DNA from: Protonemura montana
Lineage: Eukaryota; Arthropoda; Insecta; Plecoptera; Nemouridae
DNA: 64,000 bases
NCBI GenBank assembly: GCA_947568835.1
Contig: OX387604.1
Location: forward strand, 25,139,076-25,203,075
Direction: 5' to 3'
Positions 14,043 to 27,821 of this stretch are shown piece by piece; the first letter of the stretch is position 1, and each line of letters starts with the position of its first letter. A program made the position numbers and the translations under genes. The notes beneath the pieces were generated by a model that was given only the letters and a program-made list of their open reading frames with translations, searched no databases and was not told the DNA's origin.

Positions 14043-14147
14043 GACGATTGTGGTTGCTGGCAATGGAGAGTTTCCAGGATCAGCCCAACGATGAATAACA
14101 CTTGAAAATCATCAGGGATGTCTTCCAAGATAATACAAGATAAGTGC
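14043..14147 (+). pseudogene. Degraded copy 2 of the RLW..ESFQDQ exon
   Basis: Same sequence and same two in-frame TAA codons as the copy at 8,961. The two were therefore duplicated together after the stops arose. Confidence 0.7.
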
Positions 14148-15041
14148 AGTATGGAAGCTATTGATTGACTATTTATATCGAAACAAAGCGACTTAACATC
14201 TAATTGCAGCGAATCTTGTCCTTACAGCTCACAAAAATAAGGAAAAAGTAATCTCTGACCGGAAGCAAACTGGACTCTGAACCAAAGAATCTGCTATGGA
14301 AATCTGCAGTATAGGATTTGAAAGCCTGTTATTGTGATCTTGATGCCAAAAACAGGAATTTTAATTCTATATTGCGGTGAATCCCGTCTTCAAAGAACAG
14401 GAACAAGGATGTTGGTATCATGGATCAGAAGAAAACTGGGCGCTAGTTCAGGTCACATGCTAAGGAAATCTGCAGTTTGCGATTTAAAGGATTCTGATTG
14501 TAATTTCGATACCAATTGAAGTTCTTTAAATTTCACATTGCGGTTGTTCTCGTCTTCAGAGCAGCATGAATAACGAAGATGGCAATTTGGATCGAAAGAA
14601 AAATAGGTGCTAAACCAGGGAATATGCTAGTGAAATCTGCAGGTTAAGATTTGAACGGCTCTGATTGTTATTTTTATACCAATTTCGCAGTTTATATCCC
14701 AGGGTGCGGTAAATCTTGTCTTTACAGTGTAGGAACAAAGATGATGGCACCATGGATCGTAAGAAAACTGGAAGCTGGTCCAGAGAATCAGCTTAGGAGG
14801 ACTGCAGTTTGGGATTTGGGTTCTTGTGGTTGTAATCTTGATACCAATGACGAGGATTCAATTTCTATGTTGCGGTGAATCCTGTATTCAAAGTTGGCAT
14901 CTCACATCGGAGGAAAACTGGACGCTGGACACGGGAATCTGCTAAGAAAACCTGCATTTTAGTGTTAAATACCAGTGTTTGCTAGTTTTACTCTAATCAA
15001 GGATTTCAGATTCTAGTTTGCTGTTAATCTCGTCTTCACAG

Positions 15042-15628
15042 CCGAAGAAAAAGACTGTCGGCCCCTACACGCTTTTCTAATGCAGAAACGCAGCAACCGA
15101 CGCCTGGTAGCCTTTTATTAACCTGTACGACCATTGCTCTCTCATGTGAACGTTCTTACGGAAATGTTCCTCCCTGAGCTAAAAATAACTGCATCAACTT
15201 CAATTCCAACTCCCACGTACACTTAATTAATAGCCCTATCGCAGAATAGCAACTTCACTTCAAATGCGGATGCAACCTGCTCTTCTCAATCTGCATGTCA
15301 CGGCAGAGTTTTTGACTGTCACAATCTAATTTTCGTGTCGGTCATTTTACTGCCTCTCTCCCTCTTCTCGATTCCATCGTGGAATGTTAAACCAACTAAC
15401 TTCCAAGCATGACAGCATTTTACCAGCTGAAAAGCTGAACAATGCATTCTACCTCTCCGACATTGTTAATCCTTGCATGAATCCTTGCATGTTCGCACAT
15501 CAGAGAGTCCTGTTGCTTGCAACGGGCTGCACGATCTTTGATAGTGTAAGGCAGAGGCGATGTAGTGTGAGACGATCGCCATGCTGCCGTGGCGGGATGG
15601 GGGCCACGGCAAAAAAATAAAAAAATAG
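15042..15628 (+). mobile_element. Retroposon-like insert, copy 2
   Basis: Same block with an intact 9-bp hairpin and an A-rich tail. The frame kept open elsewhere stops earlier here, at a TGA after NVPP near 15,178. Confidence 0.55.
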
Positions 15629-18620
15629 TTTGGAAGCAAACTGGACACTGGCCCATAGCGAGTTTTTGGTATCAGCATGACATCGAAAAACTATTCCATG
15701 AGCAGCGTATGTTCTATGCTTTAGCAAAATCGCATTGCGATTTTGTGCTTGAAAAGGAAAATTATTCATTATTCATACAATAACGATAACATGAAATGTC
15801 TTATTGCGATAACGTTAATCATACGGTAATCGTTAATCAACTAGACGCTGGACAAGGGCACCTGCCCAGGTAATAAGCAGTATGGGATTTGAATGCTGGT
15901 TATTGTTATCTTTATACTAATTGCAGCTTTTTATATTCTATATTGCTGTAAACTACGCCTTCAAAGACTAGGAATAAGAATGTTGGCATCTTGGATTAGA
16001 AAATAACCTTGACGCTGGACCAGGGAATCTGTCAAGGAAACTGCAGTTAGGAGTTTGAACGGATTTGATTGTCGTTTTTATACCAACGAAGCCGCCCAAA
16101 CTCTCGATTGTGGTAAACCTTGTCTTCACAGCACAGAAATAAGGATACTGGCACTTTGGATGAAGATAAAACTAGACGCCAGACTATTAAATCTGATAAG
16201 TTACTCTGCGGTTTGGGAATTAAATGCCTGTGCTTGTGATCTTCATTCCAATGACGGAGTATACAATTCTATATTGCGATGAATCCCTTCTTTATACCAC
16301 AGAAATATAGGTGATGGCTTCTTTGATCGTAAGAAAAAGGGACGCTGGACAAGGGCACCTACTAAGGTGATCACCAATATGGGATTTTAATGCCTCTAAT
16401 TTTAATCTTAATCCTATTTGCGGCATTGCAGATGCAATATGGCTGTAAACTATGCCATCATAGAACAGAAAGAGGATGTTGGCATCTTGGATTAAAAGAT
16501 AACCTTGACGCTGGACCTGGGAATCTGTCAAGGAAACTGCAGTTAGGGGTTTGAACGGATTTGATTGTCATTTTTATACCAACAAAATCGCCCAAACTCT
16601 CGATTGCGGTAAACCTTGTCTTCACAACACTAAATTAAGAATACTGGCACCTTGGAATAATAGAAATTTGGGTGCTACTCCAGGGCACCTGCGATGGAAA
16701 TCTGCAGTTTGCGATTTGAAGGACTTTGATTGTTATCTCAATATCAATCAAAGTTCTTGGAATTTCACATTGCGATTTGCCACGTCTACACAACAGCTTG
16801 AATAACGAAGATGGTATCTCAGATCGAAAGAAAACTGGATGCTGGACCTGGGCATCTGCTAAGGAAACTGCACCTAGGGGTTTGAACGGCTTTGATTTTT
16901 ATCTTAAAACATATTGCATTATTTCAGGTCATCAATGCTATCTTACAAGAAAAAACAAAATCATTGCAGTTTGATTTTAGGGGGGGTAAAAATTGTCATA
17001 TTAACACTTGTTTGTATCAACCAAACATCGAATTGTGGTGAATCTCGTCTTGACAGCTCAGAAATAAGAATGTTGGCATTTTGGATCAGAAGATAACTGG
17101 ACACTGGACCAGAGAATCTGCTAAGGAAAGTGCAGTTAGGAGTTTGAACGGCTTTGATTGTCATTTTTATACCAACAACGCTGCCCAAACTCTTAATTGC
17201 GGTAAACCTTGTCTTCACAGCACAGAAATAAGGATGACGGCAACTTGGATCAACAGAAAATTAGACGCTGGACCATTGAATCTGATAAGTGACCCTTAAG
17301 TTTGGGATTTAAACGCCTGTGCTTGTGTTCTTCATACCAATGACGGCTACAATAACTAGGAATAAGGATGTTGGCATCTTAGATTAGAAGATAACCTTGA
17401 CGCTGGACTATAGGAATCTGTCAAGGAAACTGCAGTTCGGGGTTTGAACGGCTTTGATTGTCATTTTTATACCAACAAAATCGCCCAAACTCTCGATTGC
17501 GGTAAACCTTGTCTTCACAGCACAAGAATAACGTTACTGGCACCTTGGATAAATAGAAAACTGGGCGCTAGTTCAGGGCACCTGCTAAGGAAATCTGCAG
17601 TTTGGGATTTGAAGGACTTTGATTGTAATCTCAATACCAAACAAAGCTCTTGAAATTTCACATTGCGGTTTGCCTCGTCTACACAACAGCATGAATAACG
17701 AAGATGGTATCTCAGAACGAAAGAAAACTAGATGCTGGACCAGGGATTCTGCTAAAAAAACTGCGATTAGGGGTTGAACGGATTTGAATGTCATTTTTTA
17801 AACAAACGACCCGTCCAAATTCTTGATTGCGGTAAACCTTGTCTTCACAGCACATGAATTAGGATGATAGGATTATGGCTCGTACGAAAACTGGGTACTA
17901 GTCCAGGTCACCTGCTAAGGAAATCTGCAGTTTGCGATTTAAAGTACTTTGATTGTAATCTCGATACCAATTGAAGTTCTTTAAATTCTGCATTGCAGTT
18001 TGCCTCGTCTACACAACAGCATGAATAACGTAGATGGCATCTCGGATCGAAAGAAAACTGGATGCTGGACCAGGAACTCTACTAAGAAAAACTGCAGTTT
18101 GCAATTCGATTTGATTTGATTGTATTGATAATACTAATAACAGCATTTCAGATTCAATAATACTGTGAATTACACCTTCGTAGCACAGGAGTAATGATGA
18201 TGGCTTTTGGGATCAATAGAAAACTAGACGCTGGACCAGGGAATCTGCAAAGGAAACCTGCAGTTTGGGATTTGAAAGCCTGTGGTTGTTATCTCTATGC
18301 CAATGACGGGAATTCAAATTCTGTATTGCGGTGAATCCCGTATTGAAAGATGGCGTTTGGATCGGGAGGCAACTTAACGCTAGACAGCAAAATAAAGTTT
18401 ATTTGCAGGCCTGGATAAAATAATACTGTATTTTCTCGTGCAAAATCTTGCAAAAATTAAATACTAGGAAAAATAATGTTTCTTAATTTTTTTTTAAACT
18501 TGCTGTTTGATGAAATTTCAATACTGATTTATTAAAATACCAATATCGTACATTTGTACACTACATTTCTGTGATTCACATTTGTAAAGCTACAAAACAC
18601 AGTGAAAGTTTCTTTTACAG

Positions 18621-18725
18621 GACGATTGTGGTTGCTGGCAATGGAGAGTTTCCAGGATCAGCCCAACGAAGAAAAACACTTGAACATCATCAAGGATATC
18701 TTCCAAGATAACACAAGATAAGTGC
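18621..18725 (+). pseudogene. Degraded copy 3 of the RLW..ESFQDQ exon
   Basis: Open through RLWLLAMESFQDQPNEEK and HLNIIKDIFQDNTR, then TAA. Unlike copies 1-2 the NEEK segment is intact. Confidence 0.7.
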
Positions 18726-19780
18726 AGTGTGGAAGCTTCTGATTGACTTTTGATATCGAAACAAATCGACTTAACATCTAATTGCAGCGAATCTTCTCCT
18801 TACAGCTCACGTAAATAAGGAGAATGTATTCTCTGACCGGAAGGAAACTGATTGCTGGACCAGGGAATCTGCTAAGGAAACTGCAGTTAGGGGTTTGAAC
18901 GTCTTTGATTGTCATTTTTATACCAACTACGCCGCCCAAACTCTCAATTGCGGTAAACCTTGTCATCACAGCACAAAAATAAGGATGATGGCAACTTGGA
19001 TCAACGGAAAACTAGAAGCTGGACCACTGAATCTGATAAGTAACCCTGCAGTTTGGGATTCAAACGCCTGTGCTTATGATCTTCACACTAATGACGGGAA
19101 ATTAAATTCTTTATTGCGAATAATCCCTTCTTTATAGAACAGAAATATAGGTGATGGCTTCTTTAATCGTAAGAAAACGGGACGCTGGACAAGAGCACCT
19201 ACCAAGGTGATCAGCAATATGGGATTTGAATGCCTATAATTTCAATCTTTATACTAATTGCAGCATTTCAGATTCAATATGGCAGTTAACTACGCCTTCA
19301 TAGAACAGGAATAGGATGTTTTAATTTTGGATCGTAAGAAAACTGGAAGCTCGGCCAGAGAATCTGCTAAAGGAACCTGCAGTTTGGGATTTAAACGGCG
19401 TTGATTGTCATTTTTATTCCAATTCAGCAGTTTATTTCCCAGATTGCGGTAAACCTTGTCTTCACAGCACAGGAATAAAGATGACGAATCCATGGATCGT
19501 AAGATAACTGGACGCTAGGCCAGAGAATCAGCTAAGGACAACTGCAGTTTGGGATTTGAAATCTTGTCGTTGTAATCTTGATACCAATGACGAGGATTCA
19601 AATTCTATGTTGCGATGAATCCTGTATTCAAAGAAGGCAACTCGCATCGGAAGAAAACTGGATGCTGGACCCGGGAATATGCTAAGGAAACCTGCAGTTT
19701 AGTGTCAAAAACCAGTGTTTGCTGGTTTTCTCTTATCAAGGATTTTACATTCTAGTTTGCTGTTAATCTCGTCCTCACAG

Positions 19781-20370
19781 CTTAAGAAAAAGACTGTCGG
19801 CCCCTACACGCTTTTCTGAAGCAGGTACGCAGCGACCGACGCCTGATAGCCTTTTATTAACCTGTACGACCATTGCTCTGTCATGTGAACATTCTAACGG
19901 AAATGCTCCTCCTAGAGCCAGAAATTACTGCATCTACTTCAATTCCAAATCCCACGTACACTTAATTGATAGCCATATCGCAGAATAGCAACTTCACTAC
20001 TCGCGGGAATGCAACCTTTTCTTCTCTATCTGTATGTCACGGCAGAGTTTTTGATCGTTACAATCTTACTTTCATGTCGGTCTTTTAACTGCCTCTTTCT
20101 CTCTTCTCGATTCCATCGTGGAATGTCAAACCAACTTACTTCCAAGCATGACAGCATTATACCAGCTGAAAAGCTGAACAATGCATTCTACCTCTCCGAC
20201 TTTGTTGATCCTTGCATGAATCCTTGCATGTCCGCACGTCAGAGATTCCTGTTGCTTGCAACGGGCTGCACAATCTTTGATAGTGTAAGGCAGAGGCGAT
20301 GTAGTGTGAGACGATCGCCATGCTGCCGTGGTGGGATGGGGGCCACGACAAAATAAAAATAAAAAAATAG
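19781..20370 (+). mobile_element. Retroposon-like insert, copy 3
   Basis: Frame open to the shared stop after IAE. The hairpin carries two substitutions (one C-A mismatch, one G-T wobble). A second frame, 20,009-20,356, is open for 115 codons, and close versions of it occur in the neighbouring copies. Confidence 0.55.
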
Positions 20371-22364
20371 TTTGGAAGTAAACTGGACAGTGGCCCAAAG
20401 CGAGTTTCTGGTGTCAGTATGACATCGAAAAACTATACCGTAAGCAGCGTAGGTTCTAGTCTTTAGCAAAATCGCATTGCGATTTTGTGCTTGAAAAGGG
20501 ATATTGTTCATTTTTAATACAAGAACGATTACATGAAATGTCTTATTGCGATTACGTTAATCTTTTTTGAAAAAGGTCTAATTAGTATTTCATATTATTA
20601 TGACCCAGATGACAGCTTCTTAAAAACGAGATATTGATAGTTTTATGTTTAATTGCCTGACATTAATGTTTTGTTACTAATGAACGGCATCCGAAACTAA
20701 GATGCGGTTTATCTCATCTTTACAGTTTGGAATGAGGTTAGGCATAATTAAAGTGACAAAAATTGATACTGGCTGAAGACCCTTTTTAAGGGCCAGCGAA
20801 ATAAGGTTATCGATGCTATCTGACAAGATTAATCAAGATCTTTGCAGTTTGATTTTTTAAAGGTACAAATTGTCATCTTTACACTTATTTTTATCATCCA
20901 AACATGGAATTGTGGTGAATCTCGTCTTGAGAGCCCAGAAATAAGGATGTTGGCATCTTTGATCGTCAGGAAACTGGATGCTGGACAAGTGCACCTGCCA
21001 AGGTAATCAGCAGCATGAGATTTGAATGCCTATAATTTTAATCTTGATACTAATTGCAGCATTTCAAATTCTATATTGCTGTAAACTACACCTTCAATGA
21101 CTAGGAATAAGGATTTTGGCATCTTGGATTAGAAGATAATCTTGACGCTGGACCATGGGAATCTGTCAAGGAAACTGCAGTTCAGGGTTTGAACGGTTTT
21201 GATTGTCATTTTTATACCAACAAAATCGCCCAAACTCTCGATTACGGTAAACCTTGTCTTCACAGCACAAAAATAACGTTACTGGCACCTTGGATTAATA
21301 GAAAACTGGGCGCAAGTCCAGGGCACCTGCTAAGGAAATCTGCAGTTTGGGATTTGAAGGACTTTGATTGTAATCTCAATACCAAACAAAGCTCTTGAAA
21401 TTTCACATTGCGGTTTGCCTCGTCTACACAACAGCATGAATAACGAAGATGGTATCTCAGATCGAAAGAAAACTAGATGCTGGACCAGGGATTCTGCTAA
21501 AAAAAACTGCGATTAGGGGTTGAACGGATTTGAATGTCATTTTTTAAACAAACGACCCGTCCGAATTCTCGATTGCGGTAAACCTTGTCTTCACAGCACA
21601 TGAATGAGGATGATGGATTATGGCTCGTTCAAAAACTAGGTACTAGTCCAGGTTACCTGCTAAGGAAATCTGCAGTTTGCGATTTAAAGTACTTTGATTG
21701 TAATCTCGATACCAATTGAAGTTCTTTAAATTCTGCATTGCGGTTTGCCTCGTCTACACAACTGCATGAATAAGGTAGATGGCATCTCGGATCGAAAGAA
21801 AACTAGATGCTGGACCAGGAACTCTGCTAAGAAAAACTGCAGTTTGCAATTTGATTTGATTTGATTGTATTGTTGATACTAATAACAGCATTTCAGATTC
21901 AATATTACTGTGAATTACACCTTCATAGCACAGGAGTAATGATGATGGCTTTTGGGATCAATAGAAAACTAGACGCTGGACCAGGGAATCTGCAAAGGAA
22001 ACCTGCAGTTTGGGATTTGAAAGCCTGTGGTTGTTATCTTTATGCCAATGACGGGAATTCAAATTCTATATTGCGGTGAATTCCGTATTGAAAGATGGCG
22101 TTTGGATCGGGAGGCAACTTAACTCTAGACAGCAAAATAAAGTTTATTTGCAGGCCTGGATAAAATAATACTGTATTTTCTTGTGCAAAATCTTGCAAAA
22201 ATTAAATACTAGGAAAAATAATGTTTCTTAAATTTTTTTAAACTTGCTGTTTGATGAAATTTCAATACTGATTTATTAAAATACCAATTTCGTACATTTG
22301 TACACTACATTTCTGTGATTCACATTTTAAAAGCTACAAAATACAGTGATAGTTTCTTTTACAG

Positions 22365-22469
22365 GACGATTGTGGTTGCTGGCAAAGGAGAGTTTCCAGG
22401 GTCAGCCCAACGAAGAAAAACACTTGAAAATCATCAAGGATATCTTCCAAGATAACACAAGATAAGTGC
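22365..22469 (+). pseudogene. Degraded copy 4 of the RLW..ESFQDQ exon
   Basis: Reads RLWLLAKESFQGQPNEEK and HLKIIKDIFQDNTR, then TAA. It has AK as in the parent exon where other copies have AM. Confidence 0.7.
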
Positions 22470-23525
22470 AGTATGGAAGCTATTGATTGACTATTTATAT
22501 CGAAACAAATGGACTTAACATCTAATTGCAGCGAATCTTGTCCTTACAGCTCACGAAAATAAGGAGAATGTATTCTCTGACCGGAAGGAAACTGATTGCT
22601 GGACCAGGGAATCTGCTACGAAAACTGCAGTTAGGGGTTTGAACGTCTTTGATTGTCATTTTCATACCAACAACGTCGCCCAAACTCTTAATTGCGGTAA
22701 ACCTTGTCATCACAGCACAAAAATAAGGATGATGGCAACTTGGATCAACAGAAAACTAGAAGCTGGACCATTGAATCTGATAAGTTACCCTGCAGTTTAG
22801 GATTCAAACGCCTATGCTTATGATCTTCACACTAATGACGGGAAATTAAATTCTTTATTGCGAATAATCCCTTCTTTATAGCACAGAAATAAAGATGATG
22901 GCTTCTTTAATCGTAAGAAAACGGGACGTTGGACAAGAGCACCTACCAAGGTGATCAACTATATTTTGATTTGAATGCCTATAATTTCAATCTTTATACT
23001 AATTGCAGCATTTCAGATTCAATATGGCAGTTAACTACGCCTTCATAGAACAGGAATAGGATGTTTTAATTTTGGATCGTAAGAAAACTGGAAGCTCGGC
23101 CAGAGAATCTGCTAAAGGTACCTGCAGTTTGGGATTTAAACGGCTTTGATTGTCATTTTTATTCCAATTCAGCAGTTTATTTCCCAGATTGCGGTAAACC
23201 TTGTCTTCACAGCACAGGAATAAAGATGACGAATACATGGATCGTAAGATAACTGGACGCTAGGCCAGAGAATCAGCTAAGGACAACTGCAGTTTGGGAT
23301 TTGAAATCTTGTCGTTGTAATCTTGATACCAATGACGAGGATTCAAATTCTATGTTGCGGTGAATCAAGTATTCAAAGATGGCAACTCGCATCGGAAGAA
23401 AACTGGATGCTGGACCCGGGAATATGCTAAGGAAACCTGCAGTTTAGTGTCAAAAACCAGTGTTTGCTGGTTTTCTCTAATCAAGGATTTTACATTCTAG
23501 TTTGCTGTTAATCTCGTCTTCACAG

Positions 23526-24115
23526 CTTAAGAAAAAAGACTGTCGGACCCTACACGCTTTTCTGAAGCAGGTACGCAGCGTCCGACGCCTGATAGCCTTT
23601 TATTAACCTGTACGACTATTGCTCTCTCATGTGAACATTCTAACGGAAATGCTCCTCCTAGAGCCAGAAATTACTGCATCTACTTCAATTCCAACTCCCA
23701 CGTACACTTAATTGATAGCCCTATCGCAGAATAGCAACTTCACTCCTCGCGGGAATGCAACCTTTTCTTCTCTATCTGTATGTCACGGCAGAGTTTTTGA
23801 TCGTTACAATCTTACTTTTATGTCGGTCTTTTCACTGCCTCTTTCTCTCTTCTCGATTCCATCGTGGAATGTCAAACCAACTTACTACCAAGCATGACAG
23901 CATTATACCAGCTGAAAAGCTGAACAATGCATTCTACCTCTCCGACTTTGTTGATCCTTGCATGAATCCTTGCATGTCCGCACGTCAGATATTCCTGTTG
24001 CTTGCAACAGGCTGCACAATCTTTGATAGTGTAAGGCAGAGGCGATGTAGTGTGAGACGATCGCCATGCTGCCGTGGCGGGATGGGGGCCACGGCAAAAT
24101 AAAAATAAAAAAACA
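23526..24115 (+). mobile_element. Retroposon-like insert, copy 4
   Basis: An extra A near the left end (AAGAAAAAAGACTG) shifts the first frame. The second frame (23,755-24,102) stays open for 115 codons. The hairpin is intact and the tail is AAAATAAAAATAAAAAAA. Confidence 0.55.
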
Positions 24116-26071
24116 GTTTGGAAGTAAACTGGACACTGGCCCAAAGCGAGTTTCTGGAATCAGCATGACATCGAAAAACTGTAACGTTAGCAGCGTAGGT
24201 TCTATTCTTTAGCAAATTCGCATTGCGATTTTGTGCTTGAAAAGGGATATTATTCATTTTTAAAATAAGAACGATTACATGAAATGTCTTATTGCGATTA
24301 CGTTAATCTTTTTTGAAAAAGGTCTAATTAGTATTTCATATTATTATGACCCAGATGACAGCTTCTTAAAAACGAGATATTGATAGTTTTATGTTTAATT
24401 GCCTGACATTAATGTTTTGTTACTAATGAACGGCATCCATGAGGTTAGGCATAATTAAAGTGACAAAAATTGATACTGGCTGAAGACCCTTTTCAGGGCC
24501 AGCGAAATAAGGTTATCGATGCTATCTGACAAGATTAATCAAGATCTTTGCAGTTTGATATTTTAAAGGTACAAATTGTCATCTTTACACTTAATTTTTT
24601 TCATCCAATCATAGAATTGTGGTGAATCTCGTGTTGAGAGCCCAGAAATAAGTATGTTGGCATCTTTGATCGTCAGGAAACTGGATGCTGGACAAGGGCA
24701 CCTGCCAAGGTAATCAGCAGCATGAGATTTGAATGCCTATAATTTTAATCTTGATACTAATTGCAGCGTTTCAAATTCTTTATTGCTGTAAACTACACCT
24801 TAAACGACTAGGAATAAGGATTTTGGTATCTTGGATTAGAAGATAATCTTGACGCTGGAACATGGGAATCTGTCAAGGAAACTGCAGTTCGGGGTTTGAA
24901 CGGTTTTGATTGTCATTTTTATACCAACAAAATGGCCCAAACTCTCGATTACGGTAAACCTTGTCTTCACAGCACAAAAAAAACGTTACTGGCACCTTGG
25001 ATTAATAGAAAACTGGGCGCAAGTCCAGGGCACCTGCTAAGGAAATCTGCAGTTTGGGATTTGAAGGACTTTGATTGTAATCTCAATACCAAACAAAGCT
25101 CTTGAAATTTCACATTACGGTTTGCCTCGTCTACACAACAGCATGAATAACGAAGATGGTATCTCAGATCGAAAGAAAACTAGATGCTGGACCAGGGATT
25201 CTGCTAAAAAAACTGCGATTAGGGGTTGAACGGATTTGAATGTCATTTTTTAAACAAACGACCCGTCCGAATTCTCGATTCCGGTAAACCTTGTCTTCAC
25301 AGCTTATGAATGAGGATCATAGTATTATGGCTCGTACGAAAACTGGGTACTAGTCCAGGTCACCTGCTAAGGAAATCTGCAGTTTGCGATTTAAAGTACT
25401 TTGATTGTAATCTCGATACCAATTGAAGTTCTTTAAATTCTGCATTGCGGTTTGCCTCGTCTACACAACTGCATGAATAAGGTAGATGGCACCTCGGATC
25501 GAAAGAAAACTAGATGCTGGACCAGGAACTCTGCTAAGAAAAACTGCAGTTTGCAATTTGATTTGATTTGATTGTAATGTTGATACTAATAACAGCATTT
25601 CAGATTCAATATTGCAGTGAATAACTCCTTCATAGCACAGGAGTAATGATGATGGCTTTTGGGATCAATAGAAAACTAGACGCTGGACCAGGGAATCTGC
25701 AAAGGAAACCTGCAGTTTGGGATTTGAAAGCCTGTGGTTGTTATCTTGATGCCAATGACGGGAATTCAAATTCTATATTGCGGTGAATTCCGTATTGAAA
25801 GATGGCGTTTGGATCGGGAGGCAACTTAACGCTGGACAGCAAAATAAAGTTTATTTGCAGGCCTGGATAAAATAATCCTCTATTTTCTTGTTCAAAATCT
25901 TGCAAAAATTAAGTACTAGGAAAAATAATGTTTCTTGATTTTTTTCAAACTTGCCGTTTGATGAAATTTCAATACTGATTTATTAAAATACCAATTACGT
26001 ACATTTGTACACTACAGTTCTGTGATTCACATTTTTAAAGCTACAAAATAAAGTGAAAGTTTCTTTTACAG

Positions 26072-26176
26072 GACGATTGTGGTTGCTGGCAATGGAGAGT
26101 TTCCAGGATCAGCCCAACGAAGAAAAACACTTGAGAATCATCAAGGATATCTTCCAAGATAACACAAGATAAGTGC
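26072..26176 (+). pseudogene. Degraded copy 5 of the RLW..ESFQDQ exon
   Basis: Reads RLWLLAMESFQDQPNEEK and HLRIIKDIFQDNTR, then TAA. Confidence 0.7.
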
Positions 26177-27231
26177 AGTGTGGAAGCTATTGATTGACTT
26201 TTTATATCGAGACAAATCGACTTAACATCTAATTGCAGCGAATCTTGTCCTTACAGCTCACGAAAATAAGGAGAATGTATTCTCTGACCGGAAGGAAACT
26301 GGATGCTGGACCAGGGAATCTGCTAAGGAAACTGCAGTTAGGGGTTTGAACGGCTTTGATTGTCATTTTTATACCAACAACGTCGCCCAAACTCTCAATT
26401 GCGGTAAACCTTGTCTCCACAGCACAGAAATAAGGATGATGGCAACTTGGATCAATAGAAAACTAGAAGCTGTACCATTGAATCTGATAATTTACCCTGC
26501 AGTTTGGGATCCAAACGCCTGTTCTTGTGATCTTCACACTAATGACGGGAAATTAAATTCTATATTGCGATTAATCTCTTCTTTGAAGCACAGAAATGTA
26601 GGTGATGGCTGCTTTAATCGTAAGAAAACGGGACGCTGGACAAGAGCACCTACCAAGGTGATCAGCAATATGGGATTTGAATGCCTATAATTGCAATCTT
26701 TATACTAATTGCAGCATTTCAGATTCAATATTGCAGTTAACTACGCCTTCATAGAACAGGATTAGGATGTTGGAATTTTGGATCGTAAGAAAACTGGAAG
26801 CTCGGCCAGAGAATCTGCTAAAGGAACCTGCAGTTTGGGATTTAAACGGCTTTGATTGTCATTTTTATTCCAATTCAGCAGTTTATTTCCCAGATTGCGG
26901 TAAACCTTGTCTTCACAGCACAGGAATAAAGATGACGAATCCATGGATCGTAAGAAAACTGGACGCTAGGCCAGAGAATCAGCTAAGGACAACTGCAGTT
27001 TGGGATTTGAAATCTTGTCGTTGTTATCTTGATACCAATGACGTGGATTCAAATTCTATGTTGCGGTGAATCCTGTATTCAAAGATGGCAACTTGCATCG
27101 GAAGAAATCTGGATGCTGGACCCGGATATCTGTTAAGGAAACCTGCAGTTTAGTGTCAAAAACCAGTGTTTGCTAGTTTTCTCTAATCAAGGATTTTTCA
27201 TTCTAGTTACTGGTTAATCTCGTCTTCACAG

Positions 27232-27821
27232 CCTAAGAAAAAGACTGTCGGCCCCTACACGCTTTTCTGAAGCAGGTACACAGCGACCGACGCCTGATAG
27301 CCTTTTATTAACCTGTACGACCATTGCTCTCTCATGTGAACATTCTAACGGAAATGCTCCTCCCAGAGCTCGAAATTACTGCATCTACTTCAATTCCAAC
27401 TCCCACGTACACTTAATTGATAGCCCTATCGCAGAATAGCAACTTCACTCCTCGCGGGGATGCAACCTTTTCTTCTCTATCTGTATGTCACGGCAGAGTT
27501 TTTGATCGTTACAATCTTACTTTCATGTCGGTCTTTTAACTGCCTCTTTCTCTCTTCTCGATTCCATCGTGGAATGTCAAACCAACTAACTACCAAGCAT
27601 GACAGCATTATACCAGCTGAAAAGCTGAACAATGCATTCTACCTCTCCGACTTTGTTGATCCTTGAAGGAATCCTTGCATGTCCGCACGTCAGAGATTCC
27701 TGTAGCTTGCAACGGGCTGCACAATCTTTGATAGTGTAAGGCAGAGGCGATGTAGTGTGAGACGATCGCCATGCTGCCGTGGCGGGATGGGGGCCACGGC
27801 AAAATAAAAATAAAAAAATAG
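27232..27821 (+). mobile_element. Retroposon-like insert, copy 5
   Basis: First frame intact to the shared stop. The second frame is cut by a TGA in CCTTGAAGG near 27,664. The hairpin is perfect. Confidence 0.55.

Larger units (their letters stand above)
14043..18620 (+). repeat. Higher-order unit 2 (~4.58 kb)
   Basis: Shares the premature stop after NDE in its exon-like block with unit 1, which sets these two apart from the later units. At about 17,347 the sequence jumps from one monomer type to another (TGACGGCTACAATAACTAGG), an apparent recombination joint. It carries one insert (15,042-15,628). Confidence 0.85.
18621..22364 (+). repeat. Higher-order unit 3 (3.74 kb)
   Basis: First of three closely matching ~3.7-kb units. 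After the insert it has a segment absent from units 1-2, starting TTTTTTGAAAAAGGTC near 20,566. A degraded copy of the 3' half of the parent exon follows near 20,810-20,880. Confidence 0.9.
22365..26071 (+). repeat. Higher-order unit 4 (3.71 kb)
   Basis: Near-identical to unit 3 by eye. It lacks about 45 bp near 24,438, where CGGCATCC joins directly to ATGAGGTTAGG. Its insert has one extra A near its start, which shifts the frame kept open in the other copies. Confidence 0.9.
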